The translations under genes and the position numbers were made by a program. A DNA stretch of 64,000 nucleotides from Hwanghaeella grinnelliae (GTDB lineage: Bacteria > Pseudomonadota > Alphaproteobacteria > UBA8366 > Aestuariispiraceae): NCBI RefSeq assembly GCF_004005845.1, contig NZ_SADE01000002.1:1178421-1242420 (forward strand). The letters are read 5' to 3'. Within the stretch, counting starts at the first letter, position 1. The number at the start of each line of letters is the position of its first letter. Shown here in pieces: positions 8,667 through 17,602 of the stretch. The notes under the pieces were generated by a model. The model was not told the origin of the DNA. It ran no database searches and saw only the letters and a list, made by a program, of their open reading frames with translations.

Positions 8667-9364
8667 CCACGGTTGAAGAAATCCGCCGGGACGTTGTCCT
8701 GGGCAATCATATTTTGGCCGGGGAAGGCGTGTTGGACGTCTTCGGCCATGTCAGTGCCCGGCATCCGGACCGGCCCGACCGGTTTTTCCTGTCGCGTTCC
8801 ACCAGCCCGGCGCAGGTCTCCGACGAAACACTCTTGGAGTTCGACCTGGACGGAAAGGTCGTCGCGGGCGAGGGGCATCCCTATCTGGAACGCTTCATTC
8901 ATTCCGAGATCTATAAGGCGCGGCCGGATGTCGGTTCGGTCGTGCATCACCACGCACCGTCCATCATGCCGTTTGCCGCGACGGGGACACCGCTGCGGCC
9001 GATCTATCACCTGGGCGCGGTGATCGGACCCGAAGTCCCGTTCTGGGACAGCCAGGACGAATTCGGCGATACGTCCATGCTGGTCTTCAACCCGGAAATG
9101 GGTGCGTCCCTGGCGCGGACCTTGGGCAAGGGCAATACCGCGCTATTGAAACGGCATGGCGCGATCTGTGTGGGGGAAACGGTGCCGCGATCGGTCTTTA
9201 TTTCCGCATGCATGCGCGACAATGGCGAATTGCAGGCCAACGCAATGGCCATGGGCGACCCTGATTTCCTGAGCGCCGGCGAAGTCGAGAAATCGAACAA
9301 GGTAAACGGTTGGGGCCGTCCATTGGAGCGCGCTTGGGAGCATTATTGCCGCGTCTACGGCTAG
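8663..9364 (+). CDS. Class II aldolase/adducin-family protein, possible hydroxy-aromatic carboxylate decarboxylase
   Basis: 233 residues, ATG with GGAGG at 8652-8656, translationally coupled to the permease. The zinc-site elements of the class II aldolase fold are visible: E82, the HHH cluster at 95-97, and a later histidine in LLKRHGAI. The family includes fuculose-phosphate aldolases but also decarboxylases of dihydroxyphthalate (PhtC-type) and related acids. With no sugar kinase or isomerase nearby and a phthalate-like cluster around it, a decarboxylase or retro-aldol step on the imported carboxylate is more likely than sugar metabolism. The substrate is unproven. Confidence 0.8.
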   Translation: MTTVEEIRRDVVLGNHILAGEGVLDVFGHVSARHPDRPDRFFLSRSTSPAQVSDETLLEFDLDGKVVAGEGHPYLERFIHSEIYKARPDVGSVVHHHAPSIMPFAATGTPLRPIYHLGAVIGPEVPFWDSQDEFGDTSMLVFNPEMGASLARTLGKGNTALLKRHGAICVGETVPRSVFISACMRDNGELQANAMAMGDPDFLSAGEVEKSNKVNGWGRPLERAWEHYCRVYG

Positions 9365-9376
9365 GGACTAGCATTC

Positions 9377-9396
9377 CCGGCAAACGATAATGCCGG
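9377..9396 (+). other. Small inverted repeat before the isocitrate-lyase-family gene
   Basis: CCGGCA (9377-9382) and TGCCGG (9391-9396) can form a 6-bp hairpin with an 8-base loop. It overlaps the front of the CCGGAGGA ribosome-binding region of the following gene and could affect its translation. There is no T-run, so it is not a terminator. Confidence 0.3.
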
Positions 9397-9409
9397 AGGA
9401 ACGCATCCC

Positions 9410-10309
9410 ATGACCGAAAAACCAGCCCTGCCCTTGATGTCCGCTGCCGCCCGGTTACGCGCGCGCCTGGCCGAAGGGGGCATTATCGCTGCCCCCGGCG
9501 CGCCGGATGCGCTGACCGCGCGACTGGTTGAGAAGGCGGGCTTCGGCGCGGTCTACATGACTGGGCTCGGGGCGACCGCGGTGCGGGTCGGGCAGCCGGA
9601 CCTGAGCATCCTGACCCAGACGGAAATGGCCGACCATGCCCGCGCCATGGTGCGGGCCGTCGGAATTCCGGTGATCGCGGATGCGGATACGGGCTATGGC
9701 GGTCCGCTGAACATGCGCCGAACGGTCCGCGAATATGTCCAGGCGGGCGTGGGCGCGATGCATATCGAAGATCAGATCAGCCCGAAGCGTTGCGGCCAGC
9801 TTTCCGGCGTGCGTCTGATCGACCGGCAGGAAGGCGTGCTTCGCCTGAAGGCGGCGGCGGAGGCGCGGGCCGAGGCCGGGGCGGATGTAGTAATCATCGG
9901 TCGGACGGATGCGCTTCAACCTGAAGGGCTGGATTCAGCGCTCGACCGGGCCAAGGCCTATGGCGATGCCGGTGTCGACCTGCTGTTCGTGGATGGGGTG
10001 AAAACACGGGCGGAGGTCGAGGGGATCTCCGCCGGTCTGTCAGCGCCGAAGATTGTTTCAATCGTCGACGGCACAGACGCCGCCAATCTGACATTGACTG
10101 AGTTGGAGCAGATGGGATTCAGCATGGTGCTTTATGCGGTGACCACGCTGTTCTCTGCGGCGGCGGCCGTGCGGTCCGCATTGGACCATTTGAAAGCGCA
10201 GGGAACGCCTCAGGGCATAGCCCCGCAGATCACTTATGCGGAGTTCTGTGATATTGTCGGCCTCGCCGATTTCCAGGATTTCGCCCATCGTCACGAAATC
10301 GACGGCTAA
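9410..10309 (+). CDS. Isocitrate lyase/PEP mutase-superfamily C-C lyase
   Basis: 299 residues with a GGAGG ribosome-binding site. The metal-binding DADTGYGG is at 91-98, the acid IEDQ at 119-122 and the catalytic-type cysteine is C128 in PKRCGQ. Cys in this position separates lyases (methylisocitrate lyase, 2,3-dimethylmalate lyase) from PEP mutases. The expected reaction splits a 2-hydroxy or 2-methyl di/tricarboxylate into pyruvate or glyoxylate plus another acid, and could serve the lower part of the catabolic route. No methylcitrate synthase is adjacent, so a prpB role is unlikely. Confidence 0.8.
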   Translation: MTEKPALPLMSAAARLRARLAEGGIIAAPGAPDALTARLVEKAGFGAVYMTGLGATAVRVGQPDLSILTQTEMADHARAMVRAVGIPVIADADTGYGGPLNMRRTVREYVQAGVGAMHIEDQISPKRCGQLSGVRLIDRQEGVLRLKAAAEARAEAGADVVIIGRTDALQPEGLDSALDRAKAYGDAGVDLLFVDGVKTRAEVEGISAGLSAPKIVSIVDGTDAANLTLTELEQMGFSMVLYAVTTLFSAAAAVRSALDHLKAQGTPQGIAPQITYAEFCDIVGLADFQDFAHRHEIDG

Positions 10310-10313
10310 GCGT

Positions 10314-11276
10314 TCAAGCCACGACGTTGACAGGTTTGCCGGCGAAATGGCCTTCGACCGCGGTTACCGCCAACGTATAAATCCCGAGCAAAGCGTCCGG
10401 CGTGTTGTAACCTGTATGCGGTGTCAGGGTGACATTCGGGAGGGACCGGATCGGATGGTCGTCCGGCAGCGGTTCGGTGTGGAAAACGTCGAGTGCCGCG
10501 GAAATCCGGCCCGATGTCAGTTCGGCCATCAACGCATCCTCAACGACCACACCGCCGCGCGCGGTGTTCACCAAAAGGGCGCCGTCCCGCATGCGGCGCA
10601 GATGATCCGCCGTCACCATGCCCTCGGTCTCAGGCGTCAAGGCGAGGTGAAGGGACACGACATCGCTTTCCGCGAAGACCTTGTTTAAATCGGTATAGGT
10701 TAAATCCAGGGCCGCGGCGCGCTCCGGGGACGGATTGGCGGTCCAGGCCGATACCTCCATCCCGAACGCCTTTGCCAAGGACGCCACGCGCGCGCCGATC
10801 CCGCCGGTGCCGACGATGCCCAGTTTCTTTCCGTGCAGGTCGAAACCGGATCGCGACTGGTCCCATAACCCTTCCTTCAGCTCCCGGTCGGAGGTTGCAA
10901 TGTGGCGGGCGGCAGCAAGCATCAGGGCGATCGTGTGTTCCGCCACAGTGATATCGGCATAGCCCGGCGTATTGCAGACGGCGATCCCCAGACTGCGCGC
11001 AAGATCCAGATCGACATTGTCCCCCACCCCGATGCCTGTGAAGGCGACCACTTTCAAGTTCTTCGCGGCGCGCAGCACATCGGCTGACAGGCGCCAACCC
11101 AGGATGACGGCTTCCGCATCGCCGATACGGTCTATGAACTCCGCATCGCTGTCCGGTTCGCTTTCATGGATGATCAGCCGGCCGATCTTTTCCATCCGTT
11201 CGCGCAAAGGACCTTGGAAAATCGCTTCCGTGCCAGGACTGGCATCCGGAAACACTATGGTGACATCATTTTTCAT
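10314..11276 (-). CDS. D-isomer-specific 2-hydroxyacid dehydrogenase
   Basis: About 320 residues. The NAD-binding motif GTGGIGARVA is in the centre, the substrate-binding arginine is in NTARGGVV, and the catalytic histidine is in TPHTGY. Both flanks of the split catalytic domain are present, so it is full length. The family reduces 2-oxoacids such as glyoxylate, hydroxypyruvate or 3-phosphohydroxypyruvate; C-terminal KPVNVV is common in hydroxypyruvate/glyoxylate reductases. It is convergent with the isocitrate-lyase-family gene (4-bp gap). It may recycle a 2-oxoacid released there (inference). ATG 11276 is chosen over GTG 11282; neither has a clear ribosome-binding site. Confidence 0.85.
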   Translation of the reverse strand: MKNDVTIVFPDASPGTEAIFQGPLRERMEKIGRLIIHESEPDSDAEFIDRIGDAEAVILGWRLSADVLRAAKNLKVVAFTGIGVGDNVDLDLARSLGIAVCNTPGYADITVAEHTIALMLAAARHIATSDRELKEGLWDQSRSGFDLHGKKLGIVGTGGIGARVASLAKAFGMEVSAWTANPSPERAAALDLTYTDLNKVFAESDVVSLHLALTPETEGMVTADHLRRMRDGALLVNTARGGVVVEDALMAELTSGRISAALDVFHTEPLPDDHPIRSLPNVTLTPHTGYNTPDALLGIYTLAVTAVEGHFAGKPVNVVA

Positions 11277-11347
11277 GGCCACAGCTTGGCCGCGTCGCGC
11301 TCAACCCGCAAGATGCGCGGCACAATAGATCCAGTGGAGGAATTCAG

Positions 11348-12568
11348 ATGACCGGCATCGACAGGAAAACCCAGGCCAGCCTTGGTTTCTCATCCGACAG
11401 GTTGGCGCATATCGATGCCTGGATGGAAGAACATGTGGAAAGCGGTCGATTGGCCGGGCTGGCGGTTCAGATCGCCCGCAAGGGCGAGATCGCTTATTCC
11501 CACCGGCACGGCTTGCGCGACATTGCCGGCGGGCTTCCGGTTGAGGATGACACGATCTGGCGGATCTATTCCATGACCAAGCCGCTGACCACCGTCGCGG
11601 CGCTGATGCTGTATGAAGAAGGGGCGTTCCAGTTGGATCAACCGGTCGCGGATTTCATCCCCGCCGTCGGGTCCAAGGGGGTCTGGAAAGGTCCGGGCCA
11701 TGCCCTGGACGAGGTGGAAGCCCTGGAACGGCCCGTGACGGTTCACGACCTGATGACACATCAGTCCGGTTTTCTGTATGGCGGGGCGATGGGCGATGCC
11801 CTGGAACAGGCGCTGGCGGCGAACGGGTTCCGTTTCGACAAGGGGGAAACGGTGGCCGATTCGCTCGCGCGGCTTTGCGACCTGCCGCTCGCCTTCCAAC
11901 CGGGGGCTCGGTGGTCTTACGGCTATTCGACGGATGTCCTCGGTCATTTGATCGAGGTGATCTCAGGCAAGACGCTGGGCCAGTTCTTCCAAGACCGCAT
12001 CTTGGATCCACTCGGCATGACGGAAACCGGATTCGGTCTGCCGGCCGACCTTCACCCGCGCGTCGCAAAACTGTATGCGCCGACCCCGGAGGGCGGGACG
12101 TTGGAACTGCCGAAGCAGGATGGCCCGCGAACCCCGGAACAAGCGAGTTTGGAAAGCGGGGGCGGCGGATTGCTGTCGACCATGGCGGATTACCAACGTT
12201 TTGCCTCCACACTGCTGGCGCGGGGCAACTATGATGGCGGCAGGCTGCTGGGACGGAAAACCTTCGACAGCATGGTTTCCAACCATATGGGCGGGGATTT
12301 GGCGAGCCGCGGGCAGGCGCATTTCTCGGAAACCACATTCGAAGGGATCGGTTTCGGCCTGGGCGTGTCCGTCATGCTGGATCCGGCGAAGGCCAAGATC
12401 ATCGGCAGTCCCGGTGAGTATGCCTGGGGCGGGATGGCCTCGACGGCCTTCTGGGTCGATCCGGTAGAGGAGATGACGGTGATCCTGATGACCCAATTGG
12501 CGCCGTCCAGCGCCTATACGCTGCGGCGTCAGTTGCGGGTATTGAGCTATCAGGCGCTCGTGGATTAG
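11348..12568 (+). CDS. Serine hydrolase, beta-lactamase/esterase family (class C-like fold)
   Basis: 406 residues with GGAGG ahead of the ATG. The catalytic motif SMTK is at 75-78 and a tyrosine motif YGYSTDVLG at 191-199, the pattern of EstB-type esterases and other class C beta-lactamase relatives. A glycine-rich GGGGLLSTMADY segment follows. There is no signal peptide, so it is cytoplasmic and not an antibiotic-resistance beta-lactamase. It probably hydrolyses an ester or lactone. It stands divergent from the hydroxyacid dehydrogenase and convergent with the M29-like gene, so its link to either cluster is uncertain. Confidence 0.85.
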   Translation: MTGIDRKTQASLGFSSDRLAHIDAWMEEHVESGRLAGLAVQIARKGEIAYSHRHGLRDIAGGLPVEDDTIWRIYSMTKPLTTVAALMLYEEGAFQLDQPVADFIPAVGSKGVWKGPGHALDEVEALERPVTVHDLMTHQSGFLYGGAMGDALEQALAANGFRFDKGETVADSLARLCDLPLAFQPGARWSYGYSTDVLGHLIEVISGKTLGQFFQDRILDPLGMTETGFGLPADLHPRVAKLYAPTPEGGTLELPKQDGPRTPEQASLESGGGGLLSTMADYQRFASTLLARGNYDGGRLLGRKTFDSMVSNHMGGDLASRGQAHFSETTFEGIGFGLGVSVMLDPAKAKIIGSPGEYAWGGMASTAFWVDPVEEMTVILMTQLAPSSAYTLRRQLRVLSYQALVD

Positions 12569-12583
12569 GGGGTAGGAAGCGGT

Positions 12584-13666
12584 TTAAAGGCCGATTTCCT
12601 GCGTGGGGTTGTCGTAGACCGGCGCCAGTTCGGGCCATTCCGTCAGACAATCCCGCAACGGCGCGAAGTCCCAGGGAAGAAGGGCGCCAGCCTGCCAAAG
12701 GGGCTTGCCGTCCACCGCCACGATGGGATCCAGCACCATCCAGGCGATTTCGCCCGGCGGGTCTTCCCCGCAGGTGTGTAAATGCAGGAAGCGCGGATTG
12801 TTGAAGATATTGTTCGACCAACGGTCGGCATCCTCCGTGATCTTGTGTCGGCATGCATTTGCCGGATGCAGGCCGGCATGCCAGGAATGAACCGTGGTCG
12901 GGTTGACGCCCAAGGATTTTTCCACCGATGCGTAATGGGCTTGGACATTCGCGACGTCGTCGGGTGACCCGTCGAACCCTTCGATGCGGCCATGGCGAAC
13001 CTCTGCCGTGACGGCGTCGTTCAGAAACAGGCAGGGCGGGTCGTAGACGCGTGAGCCCGTCGGCGTCAGCGGCAGGGTCAGCACCACGCGGCCCGAAAAC
13101 CCGCGCGCCGGGATGGGTTGATGCACGCCCAAGGGAAACCGGCGCATGCCGACATCCTTGTCCGACCGGCGTTCTTCCGGTGACAGGCGCCCGCGCATAT
13201 CGGTGCCCTGTGGGCAGGTGAAGTGGATTTCCTCCGCGTCCAAAAGGATACGATTGACGGCTTCCTTTGCGGCGATCATGGCCTGGTGCGTCACCGTCCC
13301 GAACGGGGAGGCTAGGCTGGCGACGTCGCGGGCATAGCTCATCACCCGGACTTTGCCCTGCGGTGGTTCCTCAAACCGGCCCTGGTCGCCGATCCGCGCC
13401 AGGAAAAGGGTGATGTCGTTTCGGTCTGCCGCCTCAGCGATACCAGGTACTGGGTCGTTTTGGGGGCCGCCCACATCCAGGGTTTCCACGATGATGCCGG
13501 CATCTTCCGCGAAATCGGCGATTGCGCCCGCGAGTTTCGCATCATACCAGCCTAGCGCCGGGTCCTCGCGCACGATCAGCAGGCGCTGTCCCGTCCGTGC
13601 GTCGGCGCAGTTGAACAAAAGGTTCCTGATTCCCTTTTCCAATTCACTCATGTCCAAATCACTCAT
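12584..13666 (-). CDS. M29 aminopeptidase / NicX-like metalloenzyme
   Basis: 360 residues, cytoplasmic. The C-terminal half carries histidine-rich segments TVHSWHAGLHP and FLHLHTCGEDPPGE in the places where the M29 superfamily holds its metal. This superfamily (PF02073-like) includes thermophilic aminopeptidases and 2,5-dihydroxypyridine 5,6-dioxygenase NicX. In my reading the second segment has His-Leu-His where NicX has His-Leu-Asp. It is the last gene of a leftward operon with an XRE-cupin regulator, a 2-oxoglutarate-type oxygenase, an AhpD-like protein and an amino-acid ABC importer. It is therefore a hydrolase or ring-cleaving dioxygenase for the imported compound. The activity cannot be settled from sequence. 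Confidence 0.6.
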   Translation of the reverse strand: MSDLDMSELEKGIRNLLFNCADARTGQRLLIVREDPALGWYDAKLAGAIADFAEDAGIIVETLDVGGPQNDPVPGIAEAADRNDITLFLARIGDQGRFEEPPQGKVRVMSYARDVASLASPFGTVTHQAMIAAKEAVNRILLDAEEIHFTCPQGTDMRGRLSPEERRSDKDVGMRRFPLGVHQPIPARGFSGRVVLTLPLTPTGSRVYDPPCLFLNDAVTAEVRHGRIEGFDGSPDDVANVQAHYASVEKSLGVNPTTVHSWHAGLHPANACRHKITEDADRWSNNIFNNPRFLHLHTCGEDPPGEIAWMVLDPIVAVDGKPLWQAGALLPWDFAPLRDCLTEWPELAPVYDNPTQEIGL

Positions 13667-13672
13667 GGCGGG

Positions 13673-14260
13673 TCAGCCCTTTTCCGCCTGGACATTCAGA
13701 AACACGAACTCATCGGTGATCAGCCGGCCGAAACCGTGGCGCAGTTCGGCATCGACACACAAACTGTCGCCGGGGCCCAGCACAATCTCTCGCGGGCCGT
13801 AGAGATAGATGGCCTCGCCCCGCAATACATGGATGAAGACGACACCATGGCCCACATAGATCGGCGGCCTTGCATCCTGCCGATACAGGGTGATCAGGTT
13901 TGCCTGAAACCGGATATCCCGCCGCATCCGTGTTGCCAGGTCCAGATATTCATGCACGTGATCGTCGCTGATGCGGGTGGACGGCAGGCCTTCGCCCGCC
14001 TTCACATGGGTATAGTTTGCATGTCCCATCGCCGTGTCGCGGAACAGGCTGACCAGCGGCACGTCCAATGCGATGGCAATTGCTTCCAAGGTCGCGATGG
14101 AGGGGGAGACGCTACCGGATTCTATCCGGCTGATCATCGCGGCGGAAAGGTCCGACAGCTCGGCGAGTTGGCGGGCGGACATGCCGCGTCCCTCACGCAA
14201 CTCACGCAGCGTCGCGCCGATGGCCGGCCCAACAGTTCCCTTTCCTGAAGTACCGGGCAT
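13673..14260 (-). CDS. XRE-cupin transcriptional regulator
   Basis: 195 residues. The helix-turn-helix is near residues 16-72, with recognition part SAAMISRIESGSVSPS. The C-terminal cupin barrel is near 110-192, with segments YVGHGVVFIHVLRGEAI and LGPGDSLCVDAELRHGF. Proteins of this design sense small metabolites and control amine and amino-acid catabolism. It sits inside the operon it probably controls. Candidate targets are the inverted repeats in the 19365-19661 gap upstream of the first operon gene (inference). A G-rich GGGGGA precedes the ATG. Confidence 0.88.
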   Translation of the reverse strand: MPGTSGKGTVGPAIGATLRELREGRGMSARQLAELSDLSAAMISRIESGSVSPSIATLEAIAIALDVPLVSLFRDTAMGHANYTHVKAGEGLPSTRISDDHVHEYLDLATRMRRDIRFQANLITLYRQDARPPIYVGHGVVFIHVLRGEAIYLYGPREIVLGPGDSLCVDAELRHGFGRLITDEFVFLNVQAEKG

Positions 14261-14263
14261 GCA

Positions 14264-15274
14264 TCAATCCCCCGTCTTGCCGTCGCCCCGATCCGATTTC
14301 TGATCCGATTCCCGGTTGCGATAATCGAAAGCCTTCGCGAATCGCCATGACAGATAATCGCCACAGGTTATCGGCTCCGCGCTCGGTTCATGGTCGGGGC
14401 CGAAGACTGCCCGTTGGTCGATCATGGTCTGCGGGTCCGGGTCGAAAGCCAATACCAGCGACAATCTTTCCCGATTCGACCGATTCACGACCCGATGCGG
14501 CGTCGATTTGCACAGATTGTTCGTCCAGCGGGCCAAAAGGTCGCCAACATTGACGACCAGTGTGCCTTCTATGGGAGGGGCCTCGATCCACGCGCCTGAG
14601 ACGTCCTGGACCTGCAATCCGCCGACATCGTCCTGGCACAAGACGGTCAGAACACCGAAATCGGTATGTGGGCCGACGCCGAACTGGTCTTCGCCCAACG
14701 ACGCATCCTGTTGCGGATACCAGACGAAGGAGGCTCGGCTGAGAGGTACATCGCAGGATTTCAGAAAGAATTCCTCCGACAAGCCCAAGCCCTTGGCAAA
14801 GCCGCGCATCAGGTCGCGCGCAACCGTGTGCGCTTCCTCGAAATAGCGCATGGCCAGGCCATGCAATTCCGGCACGGAGTCGGGCCAGCGGTTCGGTCCG
14901 CGCAGCTCATGATCCAAGGGCGTTTCGCCGGCTTGATCCTCGAATCCCCAGATGAAGCTCTCTTTCAGGTCTGGCTTCGCCCCGTCCTGCATTTTCGCGC
15001 CGCCCTGGCTCAACCACCCACGATGGCTTTTCGAAACGCGCACGGCTTCCTTCGCTGTTTCGTCTTGGCGGAAAAAGCGAAAGGCGGCCGCGCGCGCCGC
15101 GTCGATCAAATCGTCGGGAATGCCGTGCCCGCGGACATAGATGAAACCGGGGTTCTGGCTGGCCGCGATAAGGGCCTTGGCGACGGCTGCACTGTCTGTT
15201 CCATCGCGCAGCCCGGAAATGTCGACGACCGGTATACGGTTGATTGGGACGATGTCCGCCGATGCATAATTCAT
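14264..15274 (-). CDS. Isopenicillin-N-synthase-like Fe(II)/2-oxoglutarate oxygenase
   Basis: 336 residues. The iron ligands H203, D205 and H260 are present (GPHTDFGV and STPHRVV), as is the 2-oxoglutarate-binding R270-x-S272. The N-terminal DIOX_N-type region contains GFIYVRGHGIP. The enzyme class hydroxylates, desaturates or ring-closes small substrates. It overlaps the AhpD-like gene by four bases and is in the ABC-importer operon, so its substrate is likely the imported amino acid or heterocycle, or a product of it. The family is too broad for a narrower call. Confidence 0.88.
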   Translation of the reverse strand: MNYASADIVPINRIPVVDISGLRDGTDSAAVAKALIAASQNPGFIYVRGHGIPDDLIDAARAAAFRFFRQDETAKEAVRVSKSHRGWLSQGGAKMQDGAKPDLKESFIWGFEDQAGETPLDHELRGPNRWPDSVPELHGLAMRYFEEAHTVARDLMRGFAKGLGLSEEFFLKSCDVPLSRASFVWYPQQDASLGEDQFGVGPHTDFGVLTVLCQDDVGGLQVQDVSGAWIEAPPIEGTLVVNVGDLLARWTNNLCKSTPHRVVNRSNRERLSLVLAFDPDPQTMIDQRAVFGPDHEPSAEPITCGDYLSWRFAKAFDYRNRESDQKSDRGDGKTGD

Positions 15275-15861
15275 GATGCGTCACCGTCCTTGGAATAATA
15301 GCCGACGATATCGCCCTGCAAGGTCACGCCCAATCCGTTCAGGCAGCGGTTGACGTAATTGAAGTAGCCGATGATCTGGTTGGCCTCCAGGATTTCACCA
15401 TCGTCGACGCCGGCCGATTTCATGGCGTCGACGTCGGCTTCCTCAATCCGCCCCGGCTGCAGGGTCAGCTTTTCCGCATAGCGCAGCATGGCCAATTGCC
15501 CGCCGGAGAATTCATCTTCCGGCCGCCGTTCCTTCAAGGCCTTTTCCACCCGCGCGGCCTTGTCCGGGTCGTCCATCAGGTGGGCGGCGTTGGCCCAGTG
15601 GTTCGACAGCGAATAGGCGCAATCGTTCAACATCGATACGTAGGAGGCGATCACCTCCTGAAACCACATGGGGATCGTGTTGGTGTCGTCATGCAGCGCT
15701 GCGCGGTACAGATAGACATGCCCCCGCATGGATGAGGGGCGCAAGCTGTGCACCCGCATCACATTGTCGACCGTACCATGCGGTGTGCGGGCAAGGTCCA
15801 GGACCTCCCGCAGCGCTTCATTGGCGTCCTCGTCCTTTATCATTCTTATCCAGGCCGACAT
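15271..15861 (-). CDS. AhpD-like / carboxymuconolactone decarboxylase-family protein with an altered CxxC
   Basis: 196 residues. The helical AhpD-like core is recognisable around VIASYVSMLNDCAYSLSNHW, where the usual redox pair CxxC is C81-x-x-S84 followed by H88. A peroxidase-related AhpD enzyme needs both cysteines, so this protein has either lost peroxidase activity or works by another mechanism, for example as a decarboxylase-like enzyme. It overlaps the start of the oxygenase gene by ATGA and follows the ABC ATPase gene. It may protect against, or act in, oxidative catabolism (inference). Confidence 0.7.
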   Translation of the reverse strand: MSAWIRMIKDEDANEALREVLDLARTPHGTVDNVMRVHSLRPSSMRGHVYLYRAALHDDTNTIPMWFQEVIASYVSMLNDCAYSLSNHWANAAHLMDDPDKAARVEKALKERRPEDEFSGGQLAMLRYAEKLTLQPGRIEEADVDAMKSAGVDDGEILEANQIIGYFNYVNRCLNGLGVTLQGDIVGYYSKDGDAS

Positions 15862-15919
15862 CGTCTTATTCCTCCAGGCCGGTGCGCATCAGGGGGGCGC
15901 CCGGCCGTTCTCGCCGTTA

Positions 15920-16705
15920 TCAGTGATGTAGAATCTTTTCCAGGAAGTCCTTGCAGCGGTCGCTCTTCGGGGTACTGAAGAAGGTTTCGGGGGACGCCAT
16001 CTCGACAATCTCGCCGTGATCCATGAAGACCATCGTGTCCGCAACCCGCCGGGCGAATCCCATTTCGTGCGTGACGCACAACATGGTCATGCCGCTTTCG
16101 GCCAACTCGGTCATGACGTCCAGCACCTCATTGATCATTTCCGGGTCCAGGGCCGATGTCGGTTCATCGAACAGCATGATTTTCGGGCGCATGCAGAGCG
16201 ACCGGGCAATGGCGACACGTTGCTGCTGGCCGCCGGAAAGCTGGCTTGGATATTTGTCCGCCTGTTCGGGAATCCGGACCTTCTCCAGAAACTCCATCGC
16301 CAATGCCCTGGCGTCTGTCTTCGACAGGCCGCGCGCGCGGATCGGGCCAAGGGTGCAGTTTTCCAGAACCGTCAAATGGGGAAACAGATTGAACTGCTGA
16401 AACACCATGCCGACTTCGGACCGGATTTCGGAAATGCGTTTGTTGTCATCCGTCAGCTCGATACCGTCGACTTCGATCAGGCCTTGCTCGTGGCTTTCCA
16501 ATCGGTTGATGCAACGGATAAGCGTCGATTTTCCGGATCCCGATGGCCCGCAGACGACGACCTTTTCCCCGGCGCCGACGGTCAGGTCTATATCCTTCAG
16601 AACATGAAAATCATCAAACCACTTGTTCACCGCTTCGATCCGGATGATGGCCGGCCGGCCGGCATCCGCGAAGCGCTGTGCGTTTTCTTGTCCGTGATCT
16701 GTCAT
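15920..16705 (-). CDS. Polar amino-acid ABC transporter ATP-binding protein (GlnQ/AapP type)
   Basis: 261 residues. It has Walker [11 protein letters not shown]-loop [10 protein letters not shown], signature LSGGQQQR, Walker [13 protein letters not shown] and switch histidine VTHEM. The FPH after the Q-loop and the overall length match the polar amino-acid (PAAT) ATPases GlnQ and AapP. It is a cytoplasmic homodimer that drives the two permeases encoded immediately upstream (3-bp gap). The N-terminal 20 residues are an extension beyond the core. Confidence 0.95.
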   Translation of the reverse strand: MTDHGQENAQRFADAGRPAIIRIEAVNKWFDDFHVLKDIDLTVGAGEKVVVCGPSGSGKSTLIRCINRLESHEQGLIEVDGIELTDDNKRISEIRSEVGMVFQQFNLFPHLTVLENCTLGPIRARGLSKTDARALAMEFLEKVRIPEQADKYPSQLSGGQQQRVAIARSLCMRPKIMLFDEPTSALDPEMINEVLDVMTELAESGMTMLCVTHEMGFARRVADTMVFMDHGEIVEMASPETFFSTPKSDRCKDFLEKILHH

Positions 16706-16707
16706 CG

Positions 16708-17598
16708 TTACCTCAGATGCCGGCCCATCCGCTTTTCAAGCCGGCCGAAAGCCAGGGCGCAGGCGTAGCAGATGGTGAAATACATTAGTCCGGTAAAAAG
16801 CCAGACTTCGAAGAAGCGCTGTTCCGAAATAGCGATTTCCATGGCCAGGAACGACAGTTCCTGGATCGATATCAGCGCGACCAAGGACGAGTCCTTGATC
16901 AAGGTGATGAACTGACCCGCGATCGGCGGGACGACGCGTTGGATCGCTTGCGGTAGGACGATGTAGCGCATGATCGCAAGTTTCGATAGGCCGATGCTGG
17001 ACCCCGCCTCGTATTGACCTTTCGGCACGGCCAGGATGCCGGCCCTTACGATTTCGGCGATATAGGCGGCGGACATCATCGACAGGCTGATCAAACCGGA
17101 CAGGAAGTTTTCGATCAGATTGGCCGGCCCGAACAGGAATTCCACGACGCCCAAGGTGGCGGGGGATGCTTGGTCCAGCGCGCTGCCGATATTCAGAAGC
17201 GGGATGATCTGGCTGCTGATGAAGAAATAGAACAGGAACAGGAAGGGCACCGGCGGAATGTTGCGGATAAACTCCACATAGGCCCATCCGATCAGGCGCG
17301 GCAGCAAGCGCTGACTGGTGCGCATGACGCCCAGGATCGTGCCCATGATGGACGCCACGATCAGGGCCCAGATCGAAATCCGGATGGTGGTGATCAACCC
17401 TTTGATAAGCAGGTTCGGCACCCAGTGGCCCAGGTCCTCGTCATATCGGAACAGGTAGCCCGGAATGGCGGACCAGTCCCAGGTATAAACAAGAACGGAA
17501 TCGACGCGGTAGGTGACATAGGCGACCGCGGCGATGGCCGCCGCCAATACGATCACGTCCAAAATGCCGAAGCGCGGTTTTTTCGATCCTCGTACCAT
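16708..17598 (-). CDS. Amino-acid ABC transporter permease (AapM-like)
   Basis: 296 residues. It has an N-terminal span ([17 protein letters not shown]), a periplasmic insert, then the HisM/GlnP permease core with spans at about 75-290. The EAA loop, which docks to the ATPase, reads [22 protein letters not shown]. The long segment before the core is like AapM/BztC, the second permease of broad-range L-amino-acid transporters. It is encoded between the AapQ-like permease and the ATPase, with gaps of 2-4 bp, so the operon is tight. Confidence 0.9.
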   Translation of the reverse strand: MVRGSKKPRFGILDVIVLAAAIAAVAYVTYRVDSVLVYTWDWSAIPGYLFRYDEDLGHWVPNLLIKGLITTIRISIWALIVASIMGTILGVMRTSQRLLPRLIGWAYVEFIRNIPPVPFLFLFYFFISSQIIPLLNIGSALDQASPATLGVVEFLFGPANLIENFLSGLISLSMMSAAYIAEIVRAGILAVPKGQYEAGSSIGLSKLAIMRYIVLPQAIQRVVPPIAGQFITLIKDSSLVALISIQELSFLAMEIAISEQRFFEVWLFTGLMYFTICYACALAFGRLEKRMGRHLR

Positions 17599-17602
17599 GA
17601 CT

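Noticed and set aside
11348-12568. Serine hydrolase as an antibiotic-resistance beta-lactamase
   Set aside because: It has no signal peptide and its motifs fit EstB-type esterases.
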